Notes under the pieces: generated by a model
Database searches by the model: none
Told to the model about the DNA's origin: nothing
What the model saw: only the letters and a program-made list of their open reading frames with translations
NCBI GenBank assembly: GCA_021783435.1
Contig: JAJXUC010000028.1
Coordinates: 1 to 29,945, forward strand
From: Pseudomonadota bacterium
Lineage (GTDB): Bacteria; Pseudomonadota; Gammaproteobacteria; Burkholderiales; Burkholderiaceae
Reading direction: 5' to 3'
DNA: 29,945 bases
Shown: positions 1-11,901 of the stretch, piece after piece
How the letters are laid out: every line of letters begins with the position of its first letter
Position numbering within the stretch: position 1 is the first letter of the stretch
Program-made: the position numbers and the translations under genes

Positions 1-123
1 GAAAAGCCATTGCTGCAATCCGTGATGCGCCGCACGCAGGACAACCAATCACTCGCGGCCGACTGGCTGGGCATCAACCGCAACACGCTGCGCAAAAAGC
101 TCAAGGACCACAAGCTCATCTGA
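1..123 (+). CDS. fis: Fis family DNA-binding protein, C-terminal fragment (5' end outside window)
   Basis: The first 40 codons, open at the left edge and ending in TGA at 121-123, encode the C-terminal helix-turn-helix of Fis. The peptide ends NRNTLRKKLKDHKLI, the signature of the Fis recognition helix, preceded by the conserved QSLAADWLGI segment. Fis is a small nucleoid protein that bends DNA and controls growth-phase genes, rRNA promoters and site-specific recombination. Only the last part is visible, so the start and N-terminal arm cannot be judged. Its position directly before purH is the usual arrangement in Burkholderiales (established knowledge). Confidence 0.9.
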   Translation, partial: EKPLLQSVMRRTQDNQSLAADWLGINRNTLRKKLKDHKLI

Positions 124-344
124 TGACGGCCGGCTTGCGCACAGCATGCTTGGCGTGCGCGCATGGCCCGCGCAGCCTGAGCGGAACATGCCGGACGCAT
201 GCCTGGAGGCCGCACACCGCCCCGAGCGTCCTCTCCAAGAGCATCTCACCTCGCCGACGCCACAGCATCCCTGACGACTCCTGAACACCGACTGCCCTGC
301 CCTGTCCCGCTGCAATCCATCGACCCAAGTTCTGCCCGATCCCC
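124..344. other. fis-purH intergenic region
   Basis: This 221-base spacer holds no convincing gene. It contains one imperfect hairpin: GCGCAC at 137-142 pairs with GTGCGC at 155-160 around the palindrome AGCATGCT. There is no T-run, so a role as fis terminator is only possible. I saw no clear sigma-70 promoter for purH. Confidence 0.5.
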
Positions 345-1925
345 ATGTACGCACTGCTCTCCGTTTCCGACAAAACTGGCGTCCTCGACCTCGCGCGCCG
401 TCTGCACGCCCAAGGTGTGACGCTGCTGTCCACCGGTGGCACCGCCAAGCTGCTGCTTGAAGCCGGCCTGCCGGTGACGGAGGTGGCGGCGCACACCGGC
501 TTCCCCGAGATGCTCGACGGCCGCGTGAAGACTCTGCATCCCAAGGTCCACGGCGGCCTGCTGGCGCGGCGCGATGTGCCGGCGCACATGCAGGCCATCG
601 CCGCGCACGGCATTGAGGCCATCGACTGGCTGGTGGTCAACCTCTACCCCTTCGAGGCGACCGTGGCCAAGAGCGGCTGCACCCTCGACGATGCGATCGA
701 GAACATCGACATCGGCGGCCCGGCCATGGTGCGCTCGGCGGCGAAGAACTGGCAGGGCGTGAGCGTGCTCACCGATTGCGCGCAGTACGAGGCCGCGCTG
801 GGCGAGTTCGAGGCCAGCGGCACAGTCTCGCAAGCCACGCGCTTCGCCCTGGCGGTGGCGGCGTTCAACCGCATCGCGCAGTACGACGCGGCCATCTCCA
901 ACTATCTATCCGCGCTGCAGGCCGATGGCACGCAAGCCCCCTATCCCGCCCAGCTCAACTCCAGCTTCGTCAAGCTGCAAGACCTGCGCTACGGCGAGAA
1001 CCCCCACCAGAGCGCCGCGTTCTACCGCGACCTGCATCCCGCCCCCGCCTCGCTGCCGCTGGCGCGACAACTGCAGGGCAAGGAGCTGAGCTACAACAAC
1101 ATCGCCGACGCCGACGCGGCGTGGGAATGCGTCAAGAGTTTCGCCACCGGCGCCTGCGTCATCGTCAAGCACGCCAACCCCTGCGGCGTGGCCCTGGGCG
1201 ACACGGCCGAAACCGCCTACCGCAAGGCCTTCGCCACCGACCCCACCTCGGCCTTCGGCGGCATCATCGCCTTCAACCAGGCGGTGGACGAAGCCGCGGC
1301 CCAGGCCGTGTGCAGCCAGTTCGTCGAAGTGCTCATCGCCCCCGCCTACAGCGACGCCGCGCTGCGCGTGCTGGCCGCCAAGGTCAATGTGCGCGTGCTC
1401 GCCATCGACCTCGACCATGTGGACCGCCAAGGCGCCACCCCCTGGGCCCAGGGCCGCAACGCGCAAGACGTGAAGCGCGTGAATTCCGGCATCCTGGTGC
1501 AGATGGCCGACAACGCCGCGCTCACCGCGGCTGCCCTCAAAGTGGTGACCAAGCGCGCCCCGAGCGAGACCGAAATTGCCGACCTGCTGTTCGCCTGGAC
1601 TGTTGCCAAGTTCACCAAATCGAATGCCATCGTGTTCGCACGCGGCGCCCAGACCATCGGCGTCGGCGCGGGGCAGATGAGCCGGGTCGACTCCACCCGT
1701 ATCGCCACCATCAAAGCCGCCAACGCCGGGTTCGCGGTGAGCGGCAGTGTGGTCGCCTCCGACGCCTTCTTCCCCTTCCGTGACGGCGTCGATGTGCTCG
1801 CCGCCGCCGGCGCCAAGGCCGTGATCCAGCCTGGCGGCTCGATGCGCGACGCGGAGGTCATCGCCGCTGCCGACGAACACGGCCTGGCGATGGTGTTCAC
1901 GGGCGTGCGCCACTTCCGCCACTGA
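345..1925 (+). CDS. purH: Bifunctional AICAR formyltransferase / IMP cyclohydrolase
   Basis: PurH catalyses the last two steps of de novo IMP synthesis in the cytoplasm: formylation of AICAR with 10-formyl-THF and ring closure of FAICAR. The 526-residue product has the normal family length. The N-terminal MGS-like cyclohydrolase domain (about residues 1-145) starts [10 protein letters not shown] and carries STGGTAKLL and [12 protein letters not shown]. The AICARFT domain follows, with [14 protein letters not shown] near 214-227 and the catalytic Lys-His pair at 275-276 in VKHANPCG. It ends [11 protein letters not shown], a typical PurH C-terminus. The ATG at 345 places the conserved N-terminus directly at the start. 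ruvC follows after 39 bases in the same direction, so co-transcription is likely. Confidence 0.97.
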   Translation: MYALLSVSDKTGVLDLARRLHAQGVTLLSTGGTAKLLLEAGLPVTEVAAHTGFPEMLDGRVKTLHPKVHGGLLARRDVPAHMQAIAAHGIEAIDWLVVNLYPFEATVAKSGCTLDDAIENIDIGGPAMVRSAAKNWQGVSVLTDCAQYEAALGEFEASGTVSQATRFALAVAAFNRIAQYDAAISNYLSALQADGTQAPYPAQLNSSFVKLQDLRYGENPHQSAAFYRDLHPAPASLPLARQLQGKELSYNNIADADAAWECVKSFATGACVIVKHANPCGVALGDTAETAYRKAFATDPTSAFGGIIAFNQAVDEAAAQAVCSQFVEVLIAPAYSDAALRVLAAKVNVRVLAIDLDHVDRQGATPWAQGRNAQDVKRVNSGILVQMADNAALTAAALKVVTKRAPSETEIADLLFAWTVAKFTKSNAIVFARGAQTIGVGAGQMSRVDSTRIATIKAANAGFAVSGSVVASDAFFPFRDGVDVLAAAGAKAVIQPGGSMRDAEVIAAADEHGLAMVFTGVRHFRH

Positions 1926-1964
1926 AGCCGAGCCACCGACCCCCGCCGTGGTGCAATACACGCC

Positions 1965-2555
1965 ATGCGCATCCTCGGCATCGATCCCGGACTCAACGTC
2001 ACCGGCTATGGCCTGCTGGAAACCCAGGGCCAGCGGCTGCATTACCAGGCGAGCGGGGCGATCCGTATTCCGAAGGGCTCGCTGCCGGACCGGCTGAAAA
2101 CGCTGTTCGAGGGCGTGCGTGACGTGGCGCAGCAGGCGCGAGCCGATATCGCGGTGGTGGAAATCGTGTTCGTCAACGTCAACCCGCAATCCACGCTACT
2201 GCTGGGACAGGCGCGCGGGGCGGCGATTGCAGCGCTTGTGGCCCAAGGGTTGCCCGTGGTGGAGTACACGGCGTTGCAACTCAAAAAATCCGTCGTCGGC
2301 TACGGTCGGGCCAGCAAGGAACAGATGCAGGCGATGGTCATGCGCCTGCTCGCACTGCCCGGGCAGCCAGGCCCGGATGCGGCCGATGCGCTGGGCCTGG
2401 CCATTTGCCACGCCCACGCCCATCGCGGGCTGACCGCGCTGCAGGTCGCCAGCCCGGGCAGCGGCAAGGTTGCCAGAGACTTGGCTGCGGCAGGAACCTT
2501 GAGTGCGGCGCAGCTGCGTGGCCTGCGCGTGCGCCGTGGCAGGCTGGTGGGCTGA
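1965..2555 (+). CDS. ruvC: Crossover junction endodeoxyribonuclease RuvC
   Basis: RuvC is the dimeric Holliday-junction resolvase that works with the RuvAB branch-migration motor in homologous recombination. The 196-residue protein opens [16 protein letters not shown]. It keeps the four acidic metal ligands at the numbering known from E. coli: D7, E66 (VVEIVF), D138 and D141 (GPDAADALG). The family segment [16 protein letters not shown] is intact. The last 30 residues form a basic, less conserved tail. The gene lies 39 bases after purH. In many Burkholderiales ruvA and ruvB follow directly; here they do not, and the next gene is a transport binding protein. Confidence 0.96.
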   Translation: MRILGIDPGLNVTGYGLLETQGQRLHYQASGAIRIPKGSLPDRLKTLFEGVRDVAQQARADIAVVEIVFVNVNPQSTLLLGQARGAAIAALVAQGLPVVEYTALQLKKSVVGYGRASKEQMQAMVMRLLALPGQPGPDAADALGLAICHAHAHRGLTALQVASPGSGKVARDLAAAGTLSAAQLRGLRVRRGRLVG

Positions 2556-2612
2556 CTGCAGCGGCGTCACAGCACTGCTGCGTATGGTGCGAATTCGTCG
2601 CGCCCTACGCGT

Positions 2613-2643
2613 GGCATGTCCCGTCGCAGCGGCGGGACATGCC
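2613..2643. repeat. Perfect 11-bp inverted repeat downstream of ruvC
   Basis: GGCATGTCCCG (2613-2623) is exactly reverse-complementary to CGGGACATGCC (2633-2643), with a 9-base loop. It sits 58 bases after the ruvC stop and about 120 bases before the next gene. The stem is strong but no T-run follows on either strand, so it may be a Rho-assisted 3' end, an mRNA-stabilising stem or an operator. Function is inferred only. Confidence 0.7.
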
Positions 2644-2764
2644 GCATGGCGACACCGCGCGTCCGAATTTTGCTTACGCTGAATCTGCCTTTCACATGCA
2701 TCGCACCACTGCAGTTGCCAGTCTGCCCCACCTTGGCCAGATGACCTGATTTCCGGAGATCGCC

Positions 2765-3928
2765 ATGCCACATGCCCCTGCCGTTCGACGTCGACTCGCC
2801 GTTTTCGCCGCCCTGTTCGCACCGATGCTGTGCACCGCCACGGCGCAGGCTGCCGAGATGCGCGTGGTCATCGGTGTGGCGGTACCCCTGTCGGGGCCGC
2901 TTTCCGCCAGCGGCCAGGACGCCGTGAACGGCGTGCAACTGGCCATCGACAAGCTCAACGCTGAGCATGCGCGCATCGCGGATCAGCCGGTGCGCTGGGT
3001 GATGGACGCCGAGGACGATCAGGGCCTGCCCAACCAGGCCACCCTGGTGGCGCAAAAATTGGTGGACGAGCATGTGAACGGTGTCGTCGGCCACCAGACC
3101 TCGGGTTGCACCTTCCCGGCGGCTCGCATCTACAGCGCAGCGGGCATCCCGCAGATCACGCCATCATCCACCGACCCGAAAATCGCCCAGCAAGGCTACA
3201 AGACATTTTTCCGCATGATTGCCAATGACGACGCGCTCGGCGCCGGCCTGGCCAACTATGCCGACCACACGCTCAAGGCCAAGCGCGTTGCGGTGGTGGA
3301 CGATCGCACGGCCTACGGCGAAGGCGTCGCCGATGTGTTTGCCGCCACGGCGAAACGCGATGGCATGACGGTGGTGGATCGTGAATACACCGACGACAAG
3401 ACCACGCAGTTTTCCGCCATTCTCACCCGCATCAGGGGCTTCCACCCGGATGTGGTGTTCTATGGCGGCATGTACAGCCAGGCCGGCCCGCTGTTGCGGC
3501 AGATGCGCCAGTTCGGCATGAAGGCCACGCTCATGGGGGGCGACGGCATTTGCGCGCCAGCCATGGCGACACTCGCGGGCCAGGCGGTCAATGGCACGAT
3601 CTGCGCCCAGGGCGGGGTGCCCCTGAGCCGGTTGCCCAAGGGCCAGGCGTGGAAGGCCGATTACATCCGGCATTTCGGCCAGGGCGCTTTCCAGCTCTAC
3701 TCGCCCTACGCCTATGACGCCACCATGGTGCTGGCCCATGCCATGATGAAGGCCCGATCGGCGGATCCCAAGGTTTACCTCCACACCATCCGGGACGTGG
3801 ACGACGACGGCATCACCAAGTCCCACATCCGCTTCACCTCGACCGGCGAGCTGGTGCATCCCAGCATCACCCTCTCGATGTTCGTGCACGGAAAGAAAAC
3901 GCCCCTCGCGGTGGAACGCGTGAACTGA
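2765..3928 (+). CDS. Branched-chain amino acid-type ABC transporter periplasmic substrate-binding protein (LivJ/LivK family)
   Basis: This 387-residue protein belongs to the type I periplasmic binding proteins of the Leu/Ile/Val family. A signal peptide is clear: arginines at 8-10, a hydrophobic core, and a cleavage site at about residue 29-30 (TAQAAE). The mature protein starts MRVVIGVAVPLSGPLSASGQD and continues with NGVQLAIDKLNAE, both typical of LivK-like proteins. GVVGHQTSGCTFPAARIYSA and QITPSSTDP form the family's ligand-loop region; PDVVFYGGMYSQAGPLLRQM belongs to the second lobe. A GGAG ribosome site precedes ATG 2765. No permease or ATPase genes adjoin it, so it is an orphan component. 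The ligand cannot be read from sequence; amino acids, amides or urea are all possible in this family. Confidence 0.9.
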   Translation: MPHAPAVRRRLAVFAALFAPMLCTATAQAAEMRVVIGVAVPLSGPLSASGQDAVNGVQLAIDKLNAEHARIADQPVRWVMDAEDDQGLPNQATLVAQKLVDEHVNGVVGHQTSGCTFPAARIYSAAGIPQITPSSTDPKIAQQGYKTFFRMIANDDALGAGLANYADHTLKAKRVAVVDDRTAYGEGVADVFAATAKRDGMTVVDREYTDDKTTQFSAILTRIRGFHPDVVFYGGMYSQAGPLLRQMRQFGMKATLMGGDGICAPAMATLAGQAVNGTICAQGGVPLSRLPKGQAWKADYIRHFGQGAFQLYSPYAYDATMVLAHAMMKARSADPKVYLHTIRDVDDDGITKSHIRFTSTGELVHPSITLSMFVHGKKTPLAVERVN

Positions 3929-4084
3929 ATCGGCGGGGCGATGCCATCAGACGGCGATGGATTGCCCAGGAGTCACCCGGCGCTTCGGACCACGTGACGG
4001 TGCCGAGCGCAGGCTCAGTCGGTGGTGCTTGAGCGCAAGATGCTGGCCTCCAACGCAGCCCCCGCAGCCGCTTTGAGTTCCAAC

Positions 4085-4119
4085 AAAAAGCCCGCTGGCG
4101 GGCGCTGAGCGGGCTTTTT
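4085..4119. terminator. Bidirectional Rho-independent terminator after atpC
   Basis: AAAAAGCCCGCT (4085-4096) pairs perfectly with AGCGGGCTTTTT (4108-4119) around an 11-base loop. Read on the minus strand it ends the ATP synthase operon 19 bases beyond the atpC stop. Because both flanks supply a T-run, it can also stop plus-strand transcripts coming from the binding-protein gene that ends at 3928. Confidence 0.92.
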
Positions 4120-4137
4120 GCCGGGACGGATGCCGGT

Positions 4138-4566
4138 TCAATGGGGTCGATTGCGCAGCTTGCGAATCGCGGCGAGTTGCGCGGCCAACATGGCAAGCTC
4201 GCCTTCGACGACGGCAATGTCCTGGGCATCCTTGGCGCTGGCACGGTTGTCCTGCGCCAGTTTGAGGGCCTCCTGCGCCTTGGCTTCATCCAGATCCTTG
4301 CCACGAATGGCGGTGTCGGCCAGGACCGTCACATGCTTGGGCTGGACTTCAAGCACACCACCGGCGACGAAGACGAAATCGTCCTCGGTCTTGGTGCCGT
4401 CCGTGCGCTCGATGCGCACCGCGCCCGGCTTGATGCGGGTGATGAGGGGCGTGTGGCCGGGCAGAATGCCAAGTTCACCGGACTCGCCCGGTAAGGCGAC
4501 AAAGCGCGCTTGCCCGGAATAGATCAGCTCTTCGGCACTGACCACATCGACTTGAAAAGTGTTCAT
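4138..4566 (-). CDS. atpC: F1Fo ATP synthase subunit epsilon
   Basis: Epsilon is part of the central rotor stalk and can act as an intrinsic inhibitor of ATP hydrolysis. The 142-residue product has the usual two parts: an N-terminal beta-sandwich starting [15 protein letters not shown] with [13 protein letters not shown], and a C-terminal helical hairpin (about residues 88-138) rich in Ala, Lys and Glu. It is the last gene of the operon, 82 bases after atpD, and is followed at once by the terminator at 4085-4119. The spacer to atpD holds a perfect 8-bp stem-loop. Confidence 0.96.
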   Translation of the reverse strand: MNTFQVDVVSAEELIYSGQARFVALPGESGELGILPGHTPLITRIKPGAVRIERTDGTKTEDDFVFVAGGVLEVQPKHVTVLADTAIRGKDLDEAKAQEALKLAQDNRASAKDAQDIAVVEGELAMLAAQLAAIRKLRNRPH

Positions 4567-4602
4567 AATGACTCCGGGTGTACCTCCGACTGCGCCTGCC
4601 TG

Positions 4603-4623
4603 CCGGGTCGGCGAGCGACCCGG
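4603..4623. repeat. Perfect 8-bp stem-loop between atpD and atpC
   Basis: CCGGGTCG (4603-4610) and CGACCCGG (4616-4623) are exact reverse complements separated by GCGAG. The stem lies in the 82-base atpD-atpC spacer. No T-run follows on the transcribed (minus) strand, so it is not a simple terminator. It could act as an mRNA stability or processing element that sets the amount of epsilon. Confidence 0.65.
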
Positions 4624-4648
4624 TTGCTAGCACCGGCGGACGCAGCGA

Positions 4649-6064
<1,416 letters not shown>

Positions 6065-6100
6065 CTAGTTCTCCAATATGCAGTGATGGGTGGCAGCGCC

Positions 6101-6979
6101 TTAGACGGCGGCTGCGCCCCCGACGATTTCAGACAATTCTTTGGTAATGGCAGCCTGGCGGCTCTTGTTGTAGACCAGTTGCAGTTCACTGATCACGGTT
6201 TTGGCGTTGTCAGACGCCGCCTTCATCGCCACCATGCGGGCCGATTGCTCGCACGCCATGTTCTCGGTCACGGCCTGGTAAACCAGCGCCTCGATGTAAC
6301 GCACCAGCAGCGCATCGATCACCGGCTTGGCATCGGGCTCGTAGATGTAATCCCAGCTGTGTTGCTTGCGCTCCGCCTCGGACGTGCTCAGGGCCTGCTT
6401 GGACAGCGGGATGAGTTGTTCGACGCGCGGTTGCTGCTTCATGGTGTTGACGAAGCTGCTGAAGGCGATGTGGATGGCATCGATCTCGCCGCGCTCATAA
6501 GCGTCCAGCACCACTTTGACGGGGCCGATGAGCTTGTCCAGATGCGGTTTGTCGCCCATCTGCACCAACTGCGATACAACATTGACACCCAGGCGGTTGA
6601 AGAATTGCAAACCCTTGTTGCCAATGGCACAGGCCTGGACCGCAACGCCTTCAGACTGCCAGTCCTTGATGTTCTGGGTCAGGGCACGCAAGATATTGGT
6701 GTTGAGGCCGCCGCACAGGCCCTTGTCGGTGGTCACCAGGATGACGCCCACCTTGCGCACCGGGCTGCGCGTCACCATGAAGGGGTGGCTGTACTCGGGA
6801 TTGGCTTGGCTCAGGTTGGCGGTCATGGAGCGCACCTTCTCGGCGTAAGGGCGGGCTGCACGCATGCGTTCCTGCGCCTTGCGCATTTTGGAGGCAGCCA
6901 CCATTTCCATGGCCTTGGTGATCTTGCGCGTGTTCTGCACGCTCTTGATCTTGACGCGAACTTCTTTCATGCCAGGCAT
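6101..6979 (-). CDS. atpG: F1Fo ATP synthase subunit gamma
   Basis: Gamma is the rotating shaft inside the alpha3beta3 hexamer. The 292-residue protein begins with the conserved N-terminal helix ([23 protein letters not shown]), has [17 protein letters not shown], and ends in the matching C-terminal helix ([28 protein letters not shown]). I chose the ATG at 6979 because a good AGGAGAA ribosome site lies just upstream; a second ATG three codons later cannot be excluded. The 119-base gap to atpA is the longest inside the operon and has no gene. Confidence 0.97.
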   Translation of the reverse strand: MPGMKEVRVKIKSVQNTRKITKAMEMVAASKMRKAQERMRAARPYAEKVRSMTANLSQANPEYSHPFMVTRSPVRKVGVILVTTDKGLCGGLNTNILRALTQNIKDWQSEGVAVQACAIGNKGLQFFNRLGVNVVSQLVQMGDKPHLDKLIGPVKVVLDAYERGEIDAIHIAFSSFVNTMKQQPRVEQLIPLSKQALSTSEAERKQHSWDYIYEPDAKPVIDALLVRYIEALVYQAVTENMACEQSARMVAMKAASDNAKTVISELQLVYNKSRQAAITKELSEIVGGAAAV

Positions 6980-7098
6980 TCAGGTTCTCCTTCAGCCACG
7001 CGGCGCCATGCGGTCGCAAGCAGCCGGACTGGCTCGGCGAGCGGCGACGACGCGATCTGGGCACGCATGGACTGGCTCAGGGTGGAGGGTGGAATGCA

Positions 7099-8655
7099 TC
7101 AATACGCGCCGTTCTTCTTGAATTCGGCGATGGCCGTTTTCAAGAGGGCTTCGTCGTCCTTGCCCAAGTCTTTCTTCGACTCGATGCTCTCCACCAGGGC
7201 AGCATGCTTGGACTGCAGATCGTCGTGCAAGCCCTTCTCGAAGCCCAGCAACTGCTTGACGTCGACATCGTCGAGGTAGCCGTTGTTCACGGCATAGAGC
7301 GAAGCCGCGAGTTGCCACACCTGAACCGGCTGGTACTGGGGTTGCTTGAGCAGCTCGACCACGCGGCGGCCGCGCTCGAGCTGGCGACGCGTGGCGTCGT
7401 CGAGGTCGGATGCAAACTGGGCGAAGGCCGCGAGCTCACGGTACTGCGCCAGGTCGGTCCGAATACCGCCCGACAGCTTCTTGATGATCTTGGTCTGTGC
7501 CGCCCCCCCCACGCGCGACACCGACACGCCGGCGTTGATGGCGGGGCGCACACCGGCGTTGAACAGATCGGTCTCAAGAAAAATCTGACCGTCGGTGATG
7601 GAGATCACATTCGTCGGCACGAAGGCCGAAACGTCACCCGCCTGGGTTTCGATGATGGGCAGCGCGGTGAGCGAGCCGGTCCTGCCCTTGACTTCGCCGT
7701 TGGTGAATTTCTCGACATATTCCTCGTTGACGCGGGCAGCGCGCTCGAGCAGACGGCTGTGCAGGTAGAACACGTCGCCGGGGTAGGCTTCGCGACCCGG
7801 AGGGCGGCGCAACAGCAAGGAAATCTGGCGATAAGCCCAGGCCTGCTTGGTCAGGTCGTCATAGATCACCAGGGCATCGCGGCCGCGATCGCGGAAATAC
7901 TCGCCCATGGTGCAGCCGGAATAAGGCGCCAGGTACTGCATTGCGGCTGAGTCGGACGCCGTGGCGGCGACAACGATGGTGTAGTCCATCGCCCCATACT
8001 CTTGCAATTTGCGCACGACATTCGCCACTGTCGAAGCCTTCTGGCCCACGGCGACATAGATGCAGATCAGGTCCTTGCCCTTCTGGCTGATGATGGCGTC
8101 CACCGCCACCGCCGTCTTGCCGGTCTGGCGGTCACCGATGATCAGCTCGCGTTGGCCACGTCCGACCGGAACCATGGCATCGATCGCCTTGACCCCGGTT
8201 TGCACCGGCTGCGAGACCGATTTGCGCCAGATCACGCCGGGCGCGACCTTCTCGACCACGTCGGTCATCTTCGCATTCACCGGGCCCTTGCCGTCGATGG
8301 GCACGCCCAGGGTGTTGACCACCCGGCCGATGAGTTCCGGGCCAACCGGGACGGACAAAATTTTCCCGGTGCACTTGACCGTGTCGCCTTCGGAGATGTG
8401 GCCGTATTCACCCAGCACCACCGAGCCGACGGAATCACGCTCCAGGTTGAGTGCCAGGCCGAAGGTGGGTTGGCCGTCCTTGTTCGCCGGGAATTCGAGC
8501 ATTTCGCCCTGCATCACGTCGGACAGGCCGTGCACGCGCACGATGCCGTCGGACACGGACACCACAGTGCCCTGATTCTTGACGTCGGCAGCGGCACCAA
8601 GGCCCTCGATGCGGCTTTTGATGAGTTCGGAAATTTCTGCGGGATTGAGTTGCAT
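7099..8655 (-). CDS. atpA: F1Fo ATP synthase subunit alpha
   Basis: Alpha forms the non-catalytic nucleotide sites of F1 and the regulatory interface with beta. The reading frame stays open upstream to 8790, but the conserved start [18 protein letters not shown] fixes the ATG at 8655, giving 518 residues. The P-loop is GDRQTGKT at 174-181, followed by [33 protein letters not shown] and the catalytic-interface sequence [20 protein letters not shown] with its arginine finger region. The more upstream start would overlap atpH and add residues with no family likeness. Confidence 0.98.
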   Translation of the reverse strand: MQLNPAEISELIKSRIEGLGAAADVKNQGTVVSVSDGIVRVHGLSDVMQGEMLEFPANKDGQPTFGLALNLERDSVGSVVLGEYGHISEGDTVKCTGKILSVPVGPELIGRVVNTLGVPIDGKGPVNAKMTDVVEKVAPGVIWRKSVSQPVQTGVKAIDAMVPVGRGQRELIIGDRQTGKTAVAVDAIISQKGKDLICIYVAVGQKASTVANVVRKLQEYGAMDYTIVVAATASDSAAMQYLAPYSGCTMGEYFRDRGRDALVIYDDLTKQAWAYRQISLLLRRPPGREAYPGDVFYLHSRLLERAARVNEEYVEKFTNGEVKGRTGSLTALPIIETQAGDVSAFVPTNVISITDGQIFLETDLFNAGVRPAINAGVSVSRVGGAAQTKIIKKLSGGIRTDLAQYRELAAFAQFASDLDDATRRQLERGRRVVELLKQPQYQPVQVWQLAASLYAVNNGYLDDVDVKQLLGFEKGLHDDLQSKHAALVESIESKKDLGKDDEALLKTAIAEFKKNGAY

Positions 8656-8704
8656 GGTGGCCTCGAGAGACTTAGGCGGTGATGGCTTGGACGATCGGTG
8701 TTGA

Positions 8705-9250
8705 TCAGGCTGTGAGTGCGACGCGCATGGCGTCGAGTCGAGCGCGCACCGAGGTGTCGAGCACTTCGTCGCCCACGGCAACGCGCACACCGCCGATCAG
8801 CCCGGGATTGATTTCGACACGGGGGTAGAGCTTGCAACCGAACTTGCGCTCGAGCGCGGGCAACAGGGCCTCGATCTGCGCCGGCTCCAGCGCGAAGGCG
8901 CTGCTGATGACGGCCTCGGCACGGTGTTGCGCGGCATCCTTGAGCTGGTGAAACTGCTCGGCGATTTCAGGCAAGGCGGCCAGGCGTCGATTTTCGAGCA
9001 CCACCTGCAGCAAATTGCGCACGGCAGCGCCGGTTTGCTGCGGCAGGGCTGACAGCAGCAGGGTACCGAGCTTGTCGGCAGCAAGCTGCGGATCACTCGC
9101 GAGCGTTCGGATTTGCGGATCGCGCGCGATCAGGGCAAGTGTATGGAGCGACGCGGCGACATGCTCCAGCGACTCGGACGCGGGCTGGTTTTGCACAGCC
9201 TGGAAAATCGCTTCTGCATAAGGCCGAGCGACGGTAGCGAGTTCAGCCAT
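8705..9250 (-). CDS. atpH: F1Fo ATP synthase subunit delta
   Basis: Delta ties the top of F1 to the b-subunit peripheral stalk. The 181-residue protein starts [17 protein letters not shown], the standard opening, and ends with the conserved C-terminal domain containing [38 protein letters not shown] segments typical of OSCP/delta. Length is normal. It lies 12 bases after atpF and 49 bases before atpA in the canonical order. Confidence 0.96.
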   Translation of the reverse strand: MAELATVARPYAEAIFQAVQNQPASESLEHVAASLHTLALIARDPQIRTLASDPQLAADKLGTLLLSALPQQTGAAVRNLLQVVLENRRLAALPEIAEQFHQLKDAAQHRAEAVISSAFALEPAQIEALLPALERKFGCKLYPRVEINPGLIGGVRVAVGDEVLDTSVRARLDAMRVALTA

Positions 9251-9262
9251 GGCGGGCTCCGA

Positions 9263-9733
9263 TCACAGTTCGGCCTTGAGCCGGTCGAGCAAATCGGCGT
9301 GGACTTGCGGATTGACCTCGCGGTGCAAGATGGCCTCGGCACCCTTCACGGCCAGCCCGGCGACCTGATCACGCAGACTCTCGCGCGCTTTGATCAGTTG
9401 CTGGTCGGCCTCAGCCCTGGCCTGGGCAATGATGATCTCGCCGGCTTCCTCGGCTTTTTTGCGCGCATCTTCGATGATGGCTTGCGCACGGCGCTCGGCT
9501 TCGGCCAAGCGCTGCGCGCTTTCGTGATGCGAACGAGCAAGCTCCTGCTCGACCTCTTTGTTGGCCGAAGCCAACTCGGCCTTGGCGCGATCCGCCGCGG
9601 CCAAGCCGTCGGCGATTTTCTTGGCGCGCTCGTCCAATGCCTTGGTGATGGGTGGCCAGACGAACTTCGCCGTGAACCACGCCAACAGCAAGAACACCAC
9701 GAGCTGCGCAATCAGTGTTGCGTCCAGATGCAT
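9263..9733 (-). CDS. atpF: F1Fo ATP synthase subunit b
   Basis: Subunit b forms the dimeric peripheral stator stalk. The 156-residue protein has one N-terminal membrane helix (about residues 5-25, [20 protein letters not shown]), then [18 protein letters not shown], then a long charged Ala/Glu/Lys/Arg-rich helix that forms the dimeric coil. No second copy (b') is present, so the stalk is probably a homodimer as in E. coli. It lies 46 bases after atpE. Confidence 0.96.
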   Translation of the reverse strand: MHLDATLIAQLVVFLLLAWFTAKFVWPPITKALDERAKKIADGLAAADRAKAELASANKEVEQELARSHHESAQRLAEAERRAQAIIEDARKKAEEAGEIIIAQARAEADQQLIKARESLRDQVAGLAVKGAEAILHREVNPQVHADLLDRLKAEL

Positions 9734-9779
9734 GGCGCTAACCTTTGCGTTGAATCAGTCGATGGGTGGTGCGCTGCAA

Positions 9780-10953
<1,174 letters not shown>

Positions 10954-11018
10954 GGGTAGATCTGTCGATTGAACGATCGCGGACACTAAATTCAATGGCC
11001 GATTCGAAGAGCACGGTC

Positions 11019-11534
11019 TCAGGATTGGAGCGTCTTGCTGCGCTGCTTGCCGCGCAAGACAAGGGCAATCCAGTACACCTGCAAGGCCGCCACCAGGCCC
11101 GCCAACATCGCCGGCCAACTCAGGCCGGGAAGCAGGCGGGGCGCCAGGAGCAGAAGAACCACGGTCAGCGCAATTTTCAGCAGCTCACCAAAAGCAAACC
11201 CGAACAGCGCCAATGCAGGTTGCAACTTCACCAGCCAGGCACGCATGCCCCCGGCGAACAACGCGGCCGGCACCATGACCACGAGACAACCGTACAAAGC
11301 CGACAGCGCGGCCGTAGAACCGACGACACCGTAGGCCGCGATCGCGACGACCGCGCCCGCCAAGGCCTGGAGCCCGACAACGGCCCACACCGAGACGCCT
11401 GGCTTGGCCAGCATCAACGCGCGCGCCTGCTCGCGCGTCAGCGGCTTGCGCTCGGCTTTGTCGGCATCGTCCTGCCAGGAATCGGAAGCTTGCACTTGTC
11501 TCACTTGACCAGGGGATATTCGTTCGTCAGCCAC
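11019..11534 (-). CDS. atpI: ATP synthase subunit I (AtpI-like)
   Basis: AtpI is a small membrane protein encoded first in many atp operons and linked to c-ring assembly; it is not part of the finished enzyme. This 171-residue frame has a polar N-terminus of about 45 residues and then four hydrophobic segments, with the pattern GLQALAGAVVAIAAYGVVG, LYGCLVVMVPAALFAGG, a paired segment near FGELLKIALTVVLLL, and a last helix AALQVYWIALVLRGKQR. The start used is GTG at 11534 and has no obvious ribosome site, so a start slightly downstream is possible. Position upstream of atpB supports the call. Confidence 0.82.
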   Translation of the reverse strand: MADERISPGQVRQVQASDSWQDDADKAERKPLTREQARALMLAKPGVSVWAVVGLQALAGAVVAIAAYGVVGSTAALSALYGCLVVMVPAALFAGGMRAWLVKLQPALALFGFAFGELLKIALTVVLLLLAPRLLPGLSWPAMLAGLVAALQVYWIALVLRGKQRSKTLQS

Positions 11535-11632
11535 ACGCGGCGCCGCCTGGGGCGGCTAACCGGACAGATGCCCGACAGGATTTGTCGCTTCGTGCACTGT
11601 CGACCCAAACGCACTGTCGCGCAGCCGCCCAC

Positions 11633-11660
11633 TCGTATATTTATGTTTGAGTTGTAACAA
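11633..11660 (-). promoter_or_regulatory. Possible atp operon promoter
   Basis: This A/T-rich patch stands out in a GC-rich gap about 100 bases upstream of atpI. On the minus strand TTGTTA (11655-11660) could be a -35 box, followed 15-16 bases later by TATACG/ATACGA near 11635-11640. The match is only partial and rests on position. Confidence 0.28.
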
Positions 11661-11695
11661 TTCAGAGGGGAAACAAAGCAGCGGAAGTATACGGG

Positions 11696-11881
11696 ATGGC
11701 TTTCCCCGTTTCATCGCTTTCCAATGTCCCAGGCCTGGATTTGTTGCCCGTCAAGGTTTCCGAGGTCACGGCGCAACAGCCGCTGTCCGGCCTGCTCGAC
11801 ATGGGCCTGGGCATGTTCGAATGCATGATCTCTCACCCGCGCATCCAAGGGATGGTCCCGAAGTTTGCTGCCCTTGAGTAG
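11696..11881 (+). CDS. Possible small protein of 61 residues, unknown function
   Basis: An ATG frame of 61 residues lies between the divergent atpI and the CopD-like gene. GGAAG at 11683-11687 could be its ribosome site, eight bases before the ATG. The peptide starts MAFPVSSLSNVPGLDLL and ends HPRIQGMVPKFAALE, without a signal peptide, membrane helix or known motif. Third codon positions are moderately GC-rich and become more so toward the 3' end, which is compatible with coding but not decisive. It ends 20 bases before the next gene. It may be a real leader gene of that unit or chance. Confidence 0.35.
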   Translation: MAFPVSSLSNVPGLDLLPVKVSEVTAQQPLSGLLDMGLGMFECMISHPRIQGMVPKFAALE

Positions 11882-11901
11882 GGACTGCCCCCGGAGATTC
11901 C

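Noticed and set aside
906..2189. 427-residue minus-strand frame across purH and ruvC
   Set aside because: Antisense to two genes with intact catalytic residues; no motif and unnatural composition.
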